Shown: piece after piece, positions 10,069 through 19,548 of the stretch
Numbering within the stretch: the first letter of the stretch is position 1
Layout: every line of letters begins with the position of its first letter
Origin: Bacillota bacterium
GTDB lineage: Bacteria; Bacillota_E; JAJZYS01; JAJYTV01
Direction of reading: 5' to 3'
Assembly (NCBI GenBank): GCA_021845645.1
Contig: JAJZVM010000016.1
Location: 1-64,000 of the forward strand
Length of the DNA: 64,000 nucleotides
Notes under the pieces: model-generated
What the model was told of the DNA's origin: nothing
The model's input: only the letters and a program-made list of their open reading frames with translations
Database searches by the model: none
Position numbers and translations under genes: made by a program

Positions 10069-11129
10069 AGCAGGCCCGTGCGCAATGCGTCGATCATCTC
10101 GTCCAGATCGCCGTCCAAGATCTCGGGCAGGCGGTGCGTCGTGAACCCGATGCGGTGATCGGTGACCCGACCCTGTGGAAAATTGTAGGTGCGTACCCGC
10201 TCGGAGCGGTCGCCGGTGCCGACCTGGCTGCGGCGCGCCATGGCCATCTCCTCGTGGGCCTCGCTCGCGAGGCGCTCCATCAGCCGCGCGCGCAGGACGC
10301 GCATCGCCTTGTCCCGGTTCTTGTGCTGGCTCTTCTCGTCCTGGCAGGTGACGACGATGCCCGTCGGCAGGTGCGTGATGCGCACGGCAGATTCGGTCTT
10401 GTTGACGTGCTGTCCGCCGGCGCCGCCGGAGCGGTAGGTGTCGATACGCAGGTCGGCGGCGTCGATCTGCAGTTCGACCTCCTCCGCCTCCGGCAGCACC
10501 GCGACCGTGGCGGTCGAGGTGTGGATGCGTCCCTGGGCCTCCGTCTCCGGAACGCGCTGCACGCGGTGCACGCCGCTCTCGAAGCGCAACCGCGAATATG
10601 CCCCTTTCCCCTTGACGGCGAAGATCACCTCGCGGAAGCCGCCGATCTCCGTCTCGGCTGCGTCCATCATCTCGACCTGCCAGCCGTGGCGCTCGGCATA
10701 GCGGGCATACATGCGCATGAGGTTGCCGGCGAAGAGGGCCGCCTCGTCGCCGCCCGTCCCGCCGCGCACCTCGACGATGACGTCCTTCCGGTCACGCGGG
10801 TCCTTGGGTGTCAAAAGCTCCCGGATCTTGGCTGCGAGCCCGTCCCGCCGATCCTCGAGACGCCGCACCTCGTCCTGCGCCAACTCCCGCAGGTCGGCTT
10901 CCTCCGCCTCCTGCAGCAGGGCTCGCGCCTCCGCGATCTCCTGTTCCGTCGCCTCCAGGGCGCGCGCGCTGAGCGCAAGGTCCTCGACGTCCCCCTGCCT
11001 GCGGCGAAGGTCCGCCGCGCGCGGCGGGTCGCGCCAGAGCTCCGGGTCGGCAAGCTCCTTGGCCAGGGCGTCGTAGGTGCGGATCGCGGCTTCGAGTCGT
11101 TCGTCCAACGCTGGCTCCCTCCGGCTCAT
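10065..11129 (-). CDS. prfA: Peptide chain release factor 1
   Basis: Terminates translation at UAA and UAG. 354 residues. The catalytic GGQ is at 238-240 ([16 protein letters not shown]), the stop-codon tripeptide is P194-E195-T196 in place of the common PAT, within the RF1-specific context [18 protein letters not shown]. The N-terminal coiled-coil domain is complete. Four-base overlaps join it to the Nudix gene upstream and prmC downstream. Confidence 0.96.
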   Translation of the reverse strand: MSRREPALDERLEAAIRTYDALAKELADPELWRDPPRAADLRRRQGDVEDLALSARALEATEQEIAEARALLQEAEEADLRELAQDEVRRLEDRRDGLAAKIRELLTPKDPRDRKDVIVEVRGGTGGDEAALFAGNLMRMYARYAERHGWQVEMMDAAETEIGGFREVIFAVKGKGAYSRLRFESGVHRVQRVPETEAQGRIHTSTATVAVLPEAEEVELQIDAADLRIDTYRSGGAGGQHVNKTESAVRITHLPTGIVVTCQDEKSQHKNRDKAMRVLRARLMERLASEAHEEMAMARRSQVGTGDRSERVRTYNFPQGRVTDHRIGFTTHRLPEILDGDLDEMIDALRTGLL

Positions 11130-11584
11130 CGGGCATGGCTTTCACAGAATTCGCGGATCGCCACGCGATCCATGCTGAGGTTCTCCGGCAACGCCTGCAG
11201 CGGGAAGAACCTCGCCTCGCTGCACTCTTCGAGGTCGGGACGAGGTGCCCACGCCTGTGCCTCGCCCACGAAGACGGCGGTGACGAAGTGCACCTCGTCC
11301 CCATTGGGATAGCGATGGTACATTTCCTTGCCGGAAAAGACCCGCCATAGCAACAGCTCTTTGGCCTCGACGCCGACCTCTTCGCGCAATTCGCGCCGCG
11401 CCGTCTCTTCGAGGTCTTCCCCAGGCTCCATGATGCCCCCTGGTAGACCCCAGAGCCCGTCGTCCGTTCGGCGCTGCAGCAGGATGGCGCCATCGCGGGC
11501 CCGCACGATGACGCCGGCGCCTACGAGGATGAGCGGCCTTGGGCCGACCAGAGCGCGGAGCTCGTGCACATAGCCTTGTGGCAT
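11126..11584 (-). CDS. Nudix hydrolase
   Basis: Hydrolase of nucleoside-diphosphate-linked compounds; the substrate is not predictable. 152 residues from ATG 11582-11584, chosen because GAGGACAGG lies upstream, whereas the alternative ATG at 11606-11608 lies directly after the rpmE terminator hairpin with no ribosome site. A full Nudix box is visible at residues 50-72 (Gly50, Glu56, then RELREEVGV). ATGA overlap with prfA suggests cotranscription. Confidence 0.88.
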   Translation of the reverse strand: MPQGYVHELRALVGPRPLILVGAGVIVRARDGAILLQRRTDDGLWGLPGGIMEPGEDLEETARRELREEVGVEAKELLLWRVFSGKEMYHRYPNGDEVHFVTAVFVGEAQAWAPRPDLEECSEARFFPLQALPENLSMDRVAIREFCESHAR

Positions 11585-11609
11585 ATGACCTGTCCTCGCA
11601 CCTGACATG

Positions 11610-11638
11610 AGAGAAGGGAGGCGGTAGCCCGCCTCCCT
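11610..11638 (-). terminator. terminator-like hairpin after rpmE
   Basis: Perfect 9-bp stem GGGAGGCGG / CCGCCTCCC with a 4-nt loop (11616-11637), directly after the rpmE stop codon on the minus strand; followed by TTCTCTC rather than a pure T run, so some read-through into the Nudix-prfA operon is likely. Confidence 0.7.
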
Positions 11639-11839
11639 CTAAAGACCGTAGCGCCTCTTGAAGCGTTCGACGCGGCCACCGGTGTCGACGATGCGCTGCT
11701 GTCCGCCGGTGAAGAGCGGGTGGCAACTCGAGCAGATCTCGACGCGCAGGTTCTGCTTCGTGGAGCCGACGTGATACACGGCACCACATGAACAGGTGAT
11801 GGTCGTCTGCTCGTACTTCGGGTGGATACCTTGCTTCAT
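11639..11839 (-). CDS. rpmE: 50S ribosomal protein L31, zinc-binding (C+) form
   Basis: Ribosomal protein bridging the subunits. 66 residues, the usual length. Four zinc-ligand cysteines are present (Cys16, Cys18, Cys36, Cys39 in TCSCG and ICSSCH), marking the C+ type expected under zinc-replete growth. Preceded by its own promoter and followed by a hairpin terminator. In relatives rho lies just upstream; here that place is taken by mntP. Confidence 0.97.
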   Translation of the reverse strand: MKQGIHPKYEQTTITCSCGAVYHVGSTKQNLRVEICSSCHPLFTGGQQRIVDTGGRVERFKRRYGL

Positions 11840-11934
11840 ACCCCTTCACCACCTTTGATGCCTGCCAGGAGGCCGCAAAGCCCGCCGGGCGAAGACACGA
11901 AGAAAACTGCACCCTCGCAGGGCGCCACTCATGT

Positions 11935-11964
11935 ACCATACCACCGTCGGTTTTGGCGGGTCAA
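11935..11964 (-). promoter_or_regulatory. promoter of rpmE
   Basis: TTGACC (11959-11964), 18-bp spacer, TATGGT (11935-11940) on the minus strand, leaving a leader of about 90 nt before the rpmE ATG. Confidence 0.65.
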
Positions 11965-11981
11965 GCCGCTACGGCCCAACA

Positions 11982-12515
11982 CTATGCAGCCAGCTTGACG
12001 AGCAGCAGCACGAGGCCTGTCGCGGCCAGCACCGCGCCGGCAAACCGCTCGGCCCACTGCTCGAGCCAGCGGCCGAGACCGCGGCCGAACTGCACGCCGA
12101 TCCAGGTCATGACGAACGCGGACACGCCAAGGGCGACGATCGTGAGAGCCATGGGGAAGCCGGCGAGCGCAAGCGAGAAGCCGACCGCAAGCGAATCGAG
12201 ACTTACGCCGCTGGCCGCGAGGGCGAGCCCTAGGCCGTGGCCCAGGTGCATCTTCTTTCTCTCGGGACGGAAGGCCATGGCCAGAGTGACGACGCCCACC
12301 ACGAAGAGGAGCCCGAAGCCCAGGTAGCCCGCCATGTCACCGAGCTTCGGCCCGACCAGCGTGCCGAGATAGAGGCCGAGCGCGGGCAGGATCGTCTGGA
12401 AGGCGCCGAAGACGGCCGCGACGAGCAGGGCACGACGGTGGCTCACACCCTGGACGCCGATGCCCACGGCCACGGAAAGATTGTCGAGCCCGAGCGAAAG
12501 GGCGAGAATCCCCAC
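11982..12515 (-). CDS. mntP: Manganese efflux pump MntP family protein
   Basis: Six-helix inner-membrane exporter of Mn2+. 177 residues from GTG 12513-12515. The two repeats each carry the family Asp motif: LGLDNLSVAVGIG at the N-terminus and SGVSLDSLAVGFS in the second half. The start is uncertain: no ribosome site fits the GTG well, while GGGGG lies 8 nt before an ATC codon four residues upstream, and family N-termini are a few residues longer. Third gene of the operon with glpX. Confidence 0.88.
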   Translation of the reverse strand: MGILALSLGLDNLSVAVGIGVQGVSHRRALLVAAVFGAFQTILPALGLYLGTLVGPKLGDMAGYLGFGLLFVVGVVTLAMAFRPERKKMHLGHGLGLALAASGVSLDSLAVGFSLALAGFPMALTIVALGVSAFVMTWIGVQFGRGLGRWLEQWAERFAGAVLAATGLVLLLVKLAA

Positions 12516-12546
12516 TTGCCAGTAGATGGTTAGGCCCCCTGGTCCC

Positions 12547-13488
<942 letters not shown>

Positions 13489-13495
13489 CTCCGCC

Positions 13496-13876
13496 CTACT
13501 TCGAATGCCTGAAGCCCTGCTGCACGCGCGCCACCGTCACGCCCACGGCTCCGAGGGCCAGCGCGAAGACGGCGGTCGCAAAGCCCGTCTCCACGATCAG
13601 CACGACACTGCCGAGCGCGTTCTCCTTCGGCACCAGAAAAAATGTCAGGGAACCTAGCATGCCCGTCATGATGCCGGCCAGCATCGACGTAAGGATCGCC
13701 TGTACCGAACTGCCGGAGACCTTGAATGCGCTGTACCCGATATAGCCGAATACGGCAAGCGTGAGCAGAGAGATCCAAGTCGTGGCCCCAGGCAGGCCGC
13801 CGCGGGCGGCAAGGAAGCCCAGCCACTCGATGATGGTAAGGAGGATGCCCCAAAGCACGCCGAGCTTCCAGCTCAT
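13496..13876 (-). CDS. Conserved small integral membrane protein, function unknown
   Basis: 126 residues with four predicted transmembrane helices (about residues 5-25, 33-50, 58-82, 90-115) and a short basic tail. I do not recognise the family. It begins the operon with glpX and mntP. Just before its ATG lies a 9-bp hairpin (13883-13907), and a strong AAGGAGGGG site lies upstream of that hairpin, too far away to serve this ATG unless the hairpin forms and brings it closer; folding may therefore affect translation. Confidence 0.7.
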   Translation of the reverse strand: MSWKLGVLWGILLTIIEWLGFLAARGGLPGATTWISLLTLAVFGYIGYSAFKVSGSSVQAILTSMLAGIMTGMLGSLTFFLVPKENALGSVVLIVETGFATAVFALALGAVGVTVARVQQGFRHSK

Positions 13877-13939
13877 TCTTGCACCGCGCCGACATCTGCG
13901 GCGCGGTCACCCCTCCTTGGTCTGCTGCCTGCTCCATCC

Positions 13940-13968
13940 ATGCTAGCCGAGGCGGTGGCTTGCCACAA
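13940..13968 (-). promoter_or_regulatory. possible promoter of the membrane protein-glpX-mntP operon
   Basis: TTGTGG (13963-13968), 17-bp spacer, TAGCAT (13940-13945) on the minus strand. The leader contains the 9-bp hairpin ACCGCGCCG / CGGCGCGGT at 13883-13907. Confidence 0.5.
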
Positions 13969-14102
13969 CCTCGCAAGGCAGTGCAGGCAAGCCGAGGCGC
14001 CTTGCCGACCTTCCGGCCCGTTTGCATGCCACCCGGCTCGGCCGCCGCGCGGAACACCCGGCGCAAGAGTCCGGCAAATGTGTGGGCAGGGGCGCGCCAC
14101 GC

Positions 14103-14108
14103 TATAAT
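14103..14108 (+). promoter_or_regulatory. -10 element of murJ
   Basis: A perfect TATAAT stands 50 bp before the chosen murJ ATG. No good -35 hexamer lies at 16-18 bp. Its position argues against the alternative murJ ATG at 14107, which it overlaps. Confidence 0.5.
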
Positions 14109-14157
14109 GAGGCGTGATGCAAGCGGTACGGCGGCTTTTGCCGCGCGCGGCAGCTCG

Positions 14158-15741
14158 ATGAGCCGGCGCGCACAGAGCATCGGCAGTGCGGCGGCCATCG
14201 TCGGCGCGGCGATGGTCCTCTCGCGCATCCTCGGATTCTTCCGTGCGTCGGCGATCGCGGCCCTGTTCGGCCAGGGCCTCGCGAGCGACGCCTTCAACGC
14301 AGCCTACCTCGTGCCGGACACCATCTACCTGATCCTGATCGGCGGCGGCATCTCCTCCGCCTTCATCCCCGTTCTGACGCGCTACATCGCAGACGAGAAC
14401 GAGGGCGAGGTCTGGCGCGTCACGTCGATCTCCTTCAACGTCGCCGCCGTGGGCCTGTCCGTCGTTCTGGGCCTGGGCATGCTGCTCGCGCCCTGGTACC
14501 TGCACATCATCCTGCCGGGCTTCGGGCCGCAAAAGCTGGCCCTCACCGTGGAACTGACGCGCATCACGCTCGCCAGCATCTTCTTCCACGGCCTGAACGG
14601 CGTCCTGATCGGCACCGAGTACGCCTACTCGAGCTTCATCGGCACGGCGGTCGGCCCACTCGTGTACAACCTGGCCATCATCGTGATCGGCATCGCTCTG
14701 GCCGGCCGATTCGGCATCGCCGCTTTCGCCTGGTCGACCTTGGTCGGCGCCTTCCTCAATTTTCTTGTCCAGCTTTGGGGCGTGCTGCGACTGCGCCCGC
14801 GCTACCACCTCTCGCTGGACATCCACCACCCGGGCATCGGGCGCATCTTCCGGCTGATGCTGCCAGTCGCGTTCGGCATGTCGCTGGCCCAGATCAACCT
14901 GCTGGTGAACCAGTCCTATCTCGCCTCGACGCTCCCGCAAGGCAGCGTCAACGCGCTCACGCTCGCGTCGCGCGTCGAACTGGTGCCCGTGATGTTCGCC
15001 ATCTCGGTAGGCATCACCTTGCTGCCGAACCTCAGCCGCCAGGCAGCCATGCGCGACATGCAGGGCTTCAGGCGCTCCTTCTCGGACGGACTGCGCGCCG
15101 TGCTCTTCGTGACAATCCCCGCTTCGCTCGGCCTGCTGCTCCTCGCCGAGCCCACGGTGGAGGTGCTGTTCCAGCACGGCGCCTTCAACGGCACGGCGAC
15201 GCTCGTCACGTCGGGCGCGCTCATCTACTACAGCGTCGGCATCACAGGGTACGCCGCGTACGAGATCATCGCACGCGCCTTCTACGCGTTGAGCGACACC
15301 CGCACGCCCGTGGTGATCGGCGTCATCACGCTGGTCATCAGCATCATCCTGAACTTCCTGCTCGTCCGGCTCTTCTCCGGACCGCATGGTGTCGGAGGAG
15401 AGCGGGGCCTTGCCCTCGCATACTCCCTCACCGGTCTCCTCAACGCCTGGCTCCTCCTGGTCGCGCTGCGGCGCCGCGCGGGCCCGCTGCAAGGCAGGCG
15501 CACCGCACGCACCGCCGTGCGCGCCATCATCGCCGGCCTCGGCATGCTGGCGGTCGTGTGGCTGAGCGAGCACCTGACGCCCTTCCTGATGTTCGGCCCA
15601 CGCATTCTGCAGGATGTGATCGAGTTGCTCTGGCCGATGGCGGCCGGTATCCTCTCCTACTTCGTCCTTGCCCGCATGCTCGGCGCGGAAGAGGTCTCCT
15701 GGCTGCTCGGCATCGCCCTGCGCCGCCTGCGCCGCGCCTGA
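14158..15741 (+). CDS. murJ: Lipid II flippase MurJ
   Basis: Moves lipid II across the cytoplasmic membrane for peptidoglycan synthesis. 527 residues, about 14 transmembrane helices of the MOP superfamily. The N-terminal signature SRILGFFRASAIAALFG (about 22-38), SDAFNAAYLVPD, and the central ARAFYAL with the following SDTRTPVVIG stretch are typical. Start ATG 14158-14160 fits the family N-terminus (MSRRAQS) and the -10 box upstream; a longer frame exists but lies before the expected transcription start. Monocistronic; convergent with the ABC permease, 11 bp apart. Confidence 0.93.
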   Translation: MSRRAQSIGSAAAIVGAAMVLSRILGFFRASAIAALFGQGLASDAFNAAYLVPDTIYLILIGGGISSAFIPVLTRYIADENEGEVWRVTSISFNVAAVGLSVVLGLGMLLAPWYLHIILPGFGPQKLALTVELTRITLASIFFHGLNGVLIGTEYAYSSFIGTAVGPLVYNLAIIVIGIALAGRFGIAAFAWSTLVGAFLNFLVQLWGVLRLRPRYHLSLDIHHPGIGRIFRLMLPVAFGMSLAQINLLVNQSYLASTLPQGSVNALTLASRVELVPVMFAISVGITLLPNLSRQAAMRDMQGFRRSFSDGLRAVLFVTIPASLGLLLLAEPTVEVLFQHGAFNGTATLVTSGALIYYSVGITGYAAYEIIARAFYALSDTRTPVVIGVITLVISIILNFLLVRLFSGPHGVGGERGLALAYSLTGLLNAWLLLVALRRRAGPLQGRRTARTAVRAIIAGLGMLAVVWLSEHLTPFLMFGPRILQDVIELLWPMAAGILSYFVLARMLGAEEVSWLLGIALRRLRRA

Positions 15742-15752
15742 CGACCCGCTCC

Positions 15753-16960
<1,208 letters not shown>

Positions 16961-16964
<4 letters not shown>

Positions 16965-17686
16965 CGGGCTGCTCCGCCATCGCTGCGCGCGGCCAGCAGC
17001 CGGGCCGCGACGGGCCGATCCGCGACGATGCGGCCGTCCTCCAGCTCGATCAGACGCTCCGCGTAGCGAGCGACCTGCGGGTCGTGCGTCACGACCGCGA
17101 CCGTGAGGCCGAGGGAGCGGTTCAGCTCCTGGAAGATCGCCAGCACGTCGCGCCCCGACGCCCTGTCGAGCGAGCCTGTCGGCTCGTCGGCGAGCAATAG
17201 GTCCGGTCCAGGCGCCACGGCGCGCGCAATGGCGGCGCGCTGCGCCTGTCCCCCGGAGATCTGGCTCGGCAGCCGGTGCGCAAGGAGGCGGAGCCCGACG
17301 CCGGCAAGGCTGTCCAGAGCCCGGCGGCGGCGCTCCGCCGCTGGCATGCGGGCGTAGAGCATGGGCAGTTCGACGTTCCTCAGGAGCGTCAGCCTCGGGA
17401 TCAGGTGGATGCCCTGGAAGACAAAAGCGATCCGGCGTCCGCGCAACTCGGCCGCTTCCCGCGAGCCGATCCGGCTGACATCACGGCCACCCAGCCGGTA
17501 GGTGCCGCTCGAAGGCCGGTCGAGCAAGCCGAGGATATGCATCAAGGTGGACTTGCCGCTGCCGGACGGGCCCATCAGAGCGATCATCTCGCCGCGCTGC
17601 ACGTCAAGATCCAGGCCGCGCAGTGCCTGGACGGCCGCCTCGCCCTGCCCGTAGCGGCGCTGAAGGCCGCGTACCTCGATCAGCAT
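16961..17686 (-). CDS. ABC transporter ATPase, MacB/LolD type
   Basis: ATPase of the MacB-type exporter. 241 residues from ATG 17684-17686 (MLIEVRGLQRRYG). Walker A MGPSGSGKST, Q-loop FVFQG (Gly instead of the usual second Gln), signature ISGGQAQRAAIARA, Walker B LLLADEPTGSLD and switch VTHDP are all present. The frame stays open upstream to 18067 without a stop, so a longer product with a membrane-spanning N-terminus cannot be excluded (see that entry). Confidence 0.92.
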
Positions 17687-18067
17687 CGGCTCGGCAGTCT
17701 CGCCTGCAGCCAACGCTCGCCATCCCCTTCCCTCTGAGAGCGCCACAAGAGCGCCATGAGACGGCAGGCATGCGCCTGCCGCCGCCCGGGCGCCATCCGC
17801 TCTACGACCTAAGCATGCCCCGCCGGCCGCCCCTGAGCACAGGAACCGGGGCCAGCACCGGCGACAGCGTGGTCGCATCTGCGCGCCGACACCTTGCGCA
17901 TGGGGGCAACTTTCATAGAGGGCCCACCGCAAGATGGATCGCGGCAGAGCCCGTTGCGAGTCCATGCCCTTGACGAGCAGTGCCACGCCGGCAAGCAGCA
18001 GGATCATTGCGACGATGAAGGTCCAGAAGCCCGCACGAACCTCGGTGCGGTCCCACAGCATGCGCAT
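17687..18067 (-). other. possible small membrane gene or N-terminal extension of the ABC ATPase
   Basis: Stretch of about 380 bp before the ATPase start. At 18065-18067 an ATG follows an excellent AGGGAGGTG site at 6-nt spacing. The first ~38 codons encode a convincing membrane segment (charged start MRMLWDRTEVRAGF, then a 22-residue hydrophobic helix ending LLVKGMDSQ). The following ~85 codons are Arg/Ala/Gly-rich and look non-coding, but no stop occurs, so the frame runs into the ATPase. Either a small membrane protein has lost its end by frameshift, or the ATPase is longer than usual. No in-frame alternative is clearer. Confidence 0.4.
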
Positions 18068-18087
18068 GGATGCACCTCCCTGAAGAT

Positions 18088-18117
18088 ACGAAAACGGAGC
18101 GCCGCCATAGCGCTCCG
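18088..18117 (-). terminator. rho-independent terminator after the nucleotidyltransferase gene
   Basis: Perfect 8-bp stem CGGAGCGC / GCGCTCCG with a 7-nt loop (18095-18117), followed on the minus strand by TTTTCGTATCTTC; 15 bp after the stop codon at 18132. Confidence 0.8.
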
Positions 18118-18131
18118 CCTCTTCAGAACCT

Positions 18132-18692
18132 CTACAGATCTGGGCCGTCGTATCTCTTGCGCCTGCCCGGAGGCGGCGGGGTCTTTGAATGGTTAGTATT
18201 GGACTGAAGTTGCCCTTGTACGTGCAGAAGGAACCTAAGATCCGACCTGTCCTTATCGCGCATGCCCTGCTTCGTCGCGATGAGCGTAGGCAGGTCCGCT
18301 ACGGGAACGGTGACTTCGCCGAGTGATACCTGGATCGCCCCGGCGTTCTCGAAACGGACGTCACCGACCGCCCCCAGAAGGTCAACCGTGATCTCGTCCT
18401 GCACTCGGACAACCACATACTCCTCGACATCCCCAAGTCCGAGATCGGCCGCCGCGTTGTCCTCCAGAACGCTCAGGGCCTCTTTGAGCCGCCGGACGTT
18501 CTCCTTGGACGACTCCACGAGGAAGTCGATGTCGTGCGTGGCCCGATCAAGTCCGTAGTAGTTGACCGCAAAGCCCCCGATCAGGACGTAGCGGCAGCCG
18601 GCCCGATTCAGAGCGTCGCAGAGACGGGTCAGGTCTCGGAGGGTTGGCGTCCGGCTTGCCGCGGCTTCACCGTCATACTCTCCTGCCACCAC
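18132..18692 (-). CDS. Nucleotidyltransferase-fold protein (AbiEii/DUF6036-like), possible toxin of a TA pair
   Basis: 186 residues. The N-terminal half carries a polymerase-beta-type nucleotidyltransferase signature: GG at 39-40 in VLIGGFAVNYYG, and D54-I-D56 in THDIDFLV; a further Asp candidate lies in VDLLG. The C-terminal tail is proline-rich and basic (PPPPGRRKR), unusual for the fold. GTG start at 18690-18692 with GAGGAGG 7 nt upstream, inside the last 64 bp of the small gene before it. The gene has its own terminator. Proteins of this kind often pair with a small partner and act as RNA- or protein-modifying toxins; that role is inferred. Confidence 0.75.
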   Translation of the reverse strand: MVAGEYDGEAAASRTPTLRDLTRLCDALNRAGCRYVLIGGFAVNYYGLDRATHDIDFLVESSKENVRRLKEALSVLEDNAAADLGLGDVEEYVVVRVQDEITVDLLGAVGDVRFENAGAIQVSLGEVTVPVADLPTLIATKQGMRDKDRSDLRFLLHVQGQLQSNTNHSKTPPPPGRRKRYDGPDL

Positions 18693-18901
18693 GCATCCGC
18701 CTCCTCGAAGGTGTGGAACCGGAAGATCCCACGAGGGCGTAGCACGTCGACGCCCCGCAGCTCGTTCAAGAGTTCGGCAAAGCCTTCTATTCGCTGAAAA
18801 CCAAACTTTCCGATGCCAACTCGACGCCCGACGACCTTGCCCTGGTCGTCAAAGGTTCGCGGGGATGGATGCGCCCCTCGGTACACTCGCCCGTTGCCCA
18901 T
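18629..18901 (-). CDS. Small protein preceding the nucleotidyltransferase; candidate antitoxin
   Basis: 90 residues from ATG 18899-18901 (MGNGRVYRG), chosen because GGGGG lies 6 nt upstream and a TATACT box lies just before. The middle contains two to three short beta/alpha segments; the C-terminal region RGIFRFHTFEEADAWWQES resembles a motif seen in small proteins next to nucleotidyltransferases. The tail is basic (KPRQAGRQP). It overlaps the nucleotidyltransferase gene by 64 bp, a tight coupling typical of two-gene modules. Function unproven. Confidence 0.65.
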   Translation of the reverse strand: MGNGRVYRGAHPSPRTFDDQGKVVGRRVGIGKFGFQRIEGFAELLNELRGVDVLRPRGIFRFHTFEEADAWWQESMTVKPRQAGRQPSET

Positions 18902-18921
18902 CTCCATCCCCCTTTGACACC

Positions 18922-18950
18922 AGTATAGCCGCATCACCGAATACCATCAG
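18922..18950 (-). promoter_or_regulatory. promoter of the small protein-nucleotidyltransferase pair
   Basis: TATACT at 18922-18927 (minus) with a weak -35 CTGATG at 18945-18950, 17-bp spacing. Expected start near 18915 leaves a leader of only ~14 nt. Confidence 0.5.
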
Positions 18951-19162
18951 TCGCGGCCATTTGTCTTCTCGGTCCTTGCGCCCGACCACCTCCCGTCCAT
19001 TCAGGAGAGCTATCCTTGGTCCCTGATCCGCGGGGCGCCTATGGACCAGGCTGCGGCGTGCTTGCCTGTCGTCGGGTCACTCGACGCGGCGATGTCCATG
19101 CGCACTGGACATGGCGTCTCGGCGTTCGTGACGTGGGCCCCGCATGGGGCGGCGCCGGATGC
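18951..19162 (+). other. intergenic stretch without visible gene
   Basis: Together with the flanking promoters this makes about 320 bp between divergent genes (18902-19220). The open frames here have no ribosome sites and biased composition typical of GC-rich non-coding DNA. I see no RNA motif. Confidence 0.4.
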
Positions 19163-19191
19163 TTGCAGCCGTTGCGTTCACTCGCTATGCT
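19163..19191 (+). promoter_or_regulatory. promoter of the 61-aa protein gene
   Basis: TTGCAG (19163-19168), 17-bp spacer, TATGCT (19186-19191); expected start near 19198, about 23 nt before the ATG. Confidence 0.6.
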
Positions 19192-19220
19192 CAGGCAGGA
19201 GAACAGAAGGAGCGATGGAC

Positions 19221-19406
19221 ATGTCCGAGGCCAGGACCTTGCCGTATCCTCCGGACGTCGTCGAGATGATCAAGACTCTGCAGCGGGAGAAGGAAGTCCT
19301 GCTCGAGCGCGCCGCCCAGAAGGCGTACAACCAGCGCAACCACATCATGCGGCGCGTGATTGCGATCGACGACGAGCTGGCGCGTCTTTACACGCCGAAC
19401 CTCTGA
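19221..19406 (+). CDS. Small helical protein, 61 aa, function unknown
   Basis: Starts at ATG 19221 (MSEARTLPYPPDV), 8 nt after AAGGAG; an ATG two codons earlier is too close to that site. After a short PYPP segment the protein is one long amphipathic helix or helical hairpin rich in Glu, Lys, Arg (IKTLQREKEVLLERAAQK, then IMRRVIAIDDELARLY). It has its own promoter and a strong hairpin after it, so it is a free-standing gene. I do not recognise the family; the helix-hairpin size resembles small sporulation phosphatases but lacks their signature. Confidence 0.7.
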   Translation: MSEARTLPYPPDVVEMIKTLQREKEVLLERAAQKAYNQRNHIMRRVIAIDDELARLYTPNL

Positions 19407-19430
19407 TACCATCCTCATTGCCGCATGGAC

Positions 19431-19455
19431 ACAGGCGCCCTGCCAGGGCGCCTGT
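19431..19455 (+). terminator. hairpin after the 61-aa gene
   Basis: Perfect 11-bp stem ACAGGCGCCCT / AGGGCGCCTGT with a 3-nt loop, 24 bp after the stop codon. No clean T run follows. Confidence 0.6.
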
Positions 19456-19500
19456 GCCGCGTTCGGGTCGCGTTTACTACGTTTCACATAGCGCACGGTC

Positions 19501-19506
19501 TATAAT
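19501..19506 (+). promoter_or_regulatory. -10 element of kamA
   Basis: Perfect TATAAT 43 bp before the kamA start. A -35 hexamer is not evident at 16-18 bp; TTTACT and TTTCACA occur nearby at unsuitable spacing, so an activator may be needed. Confidence 0.5.
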
Positions 19507-19548
19507 GGGTCAACGCCGCCCAGGGCGAACGTCAAGGGGGCATGGAGC

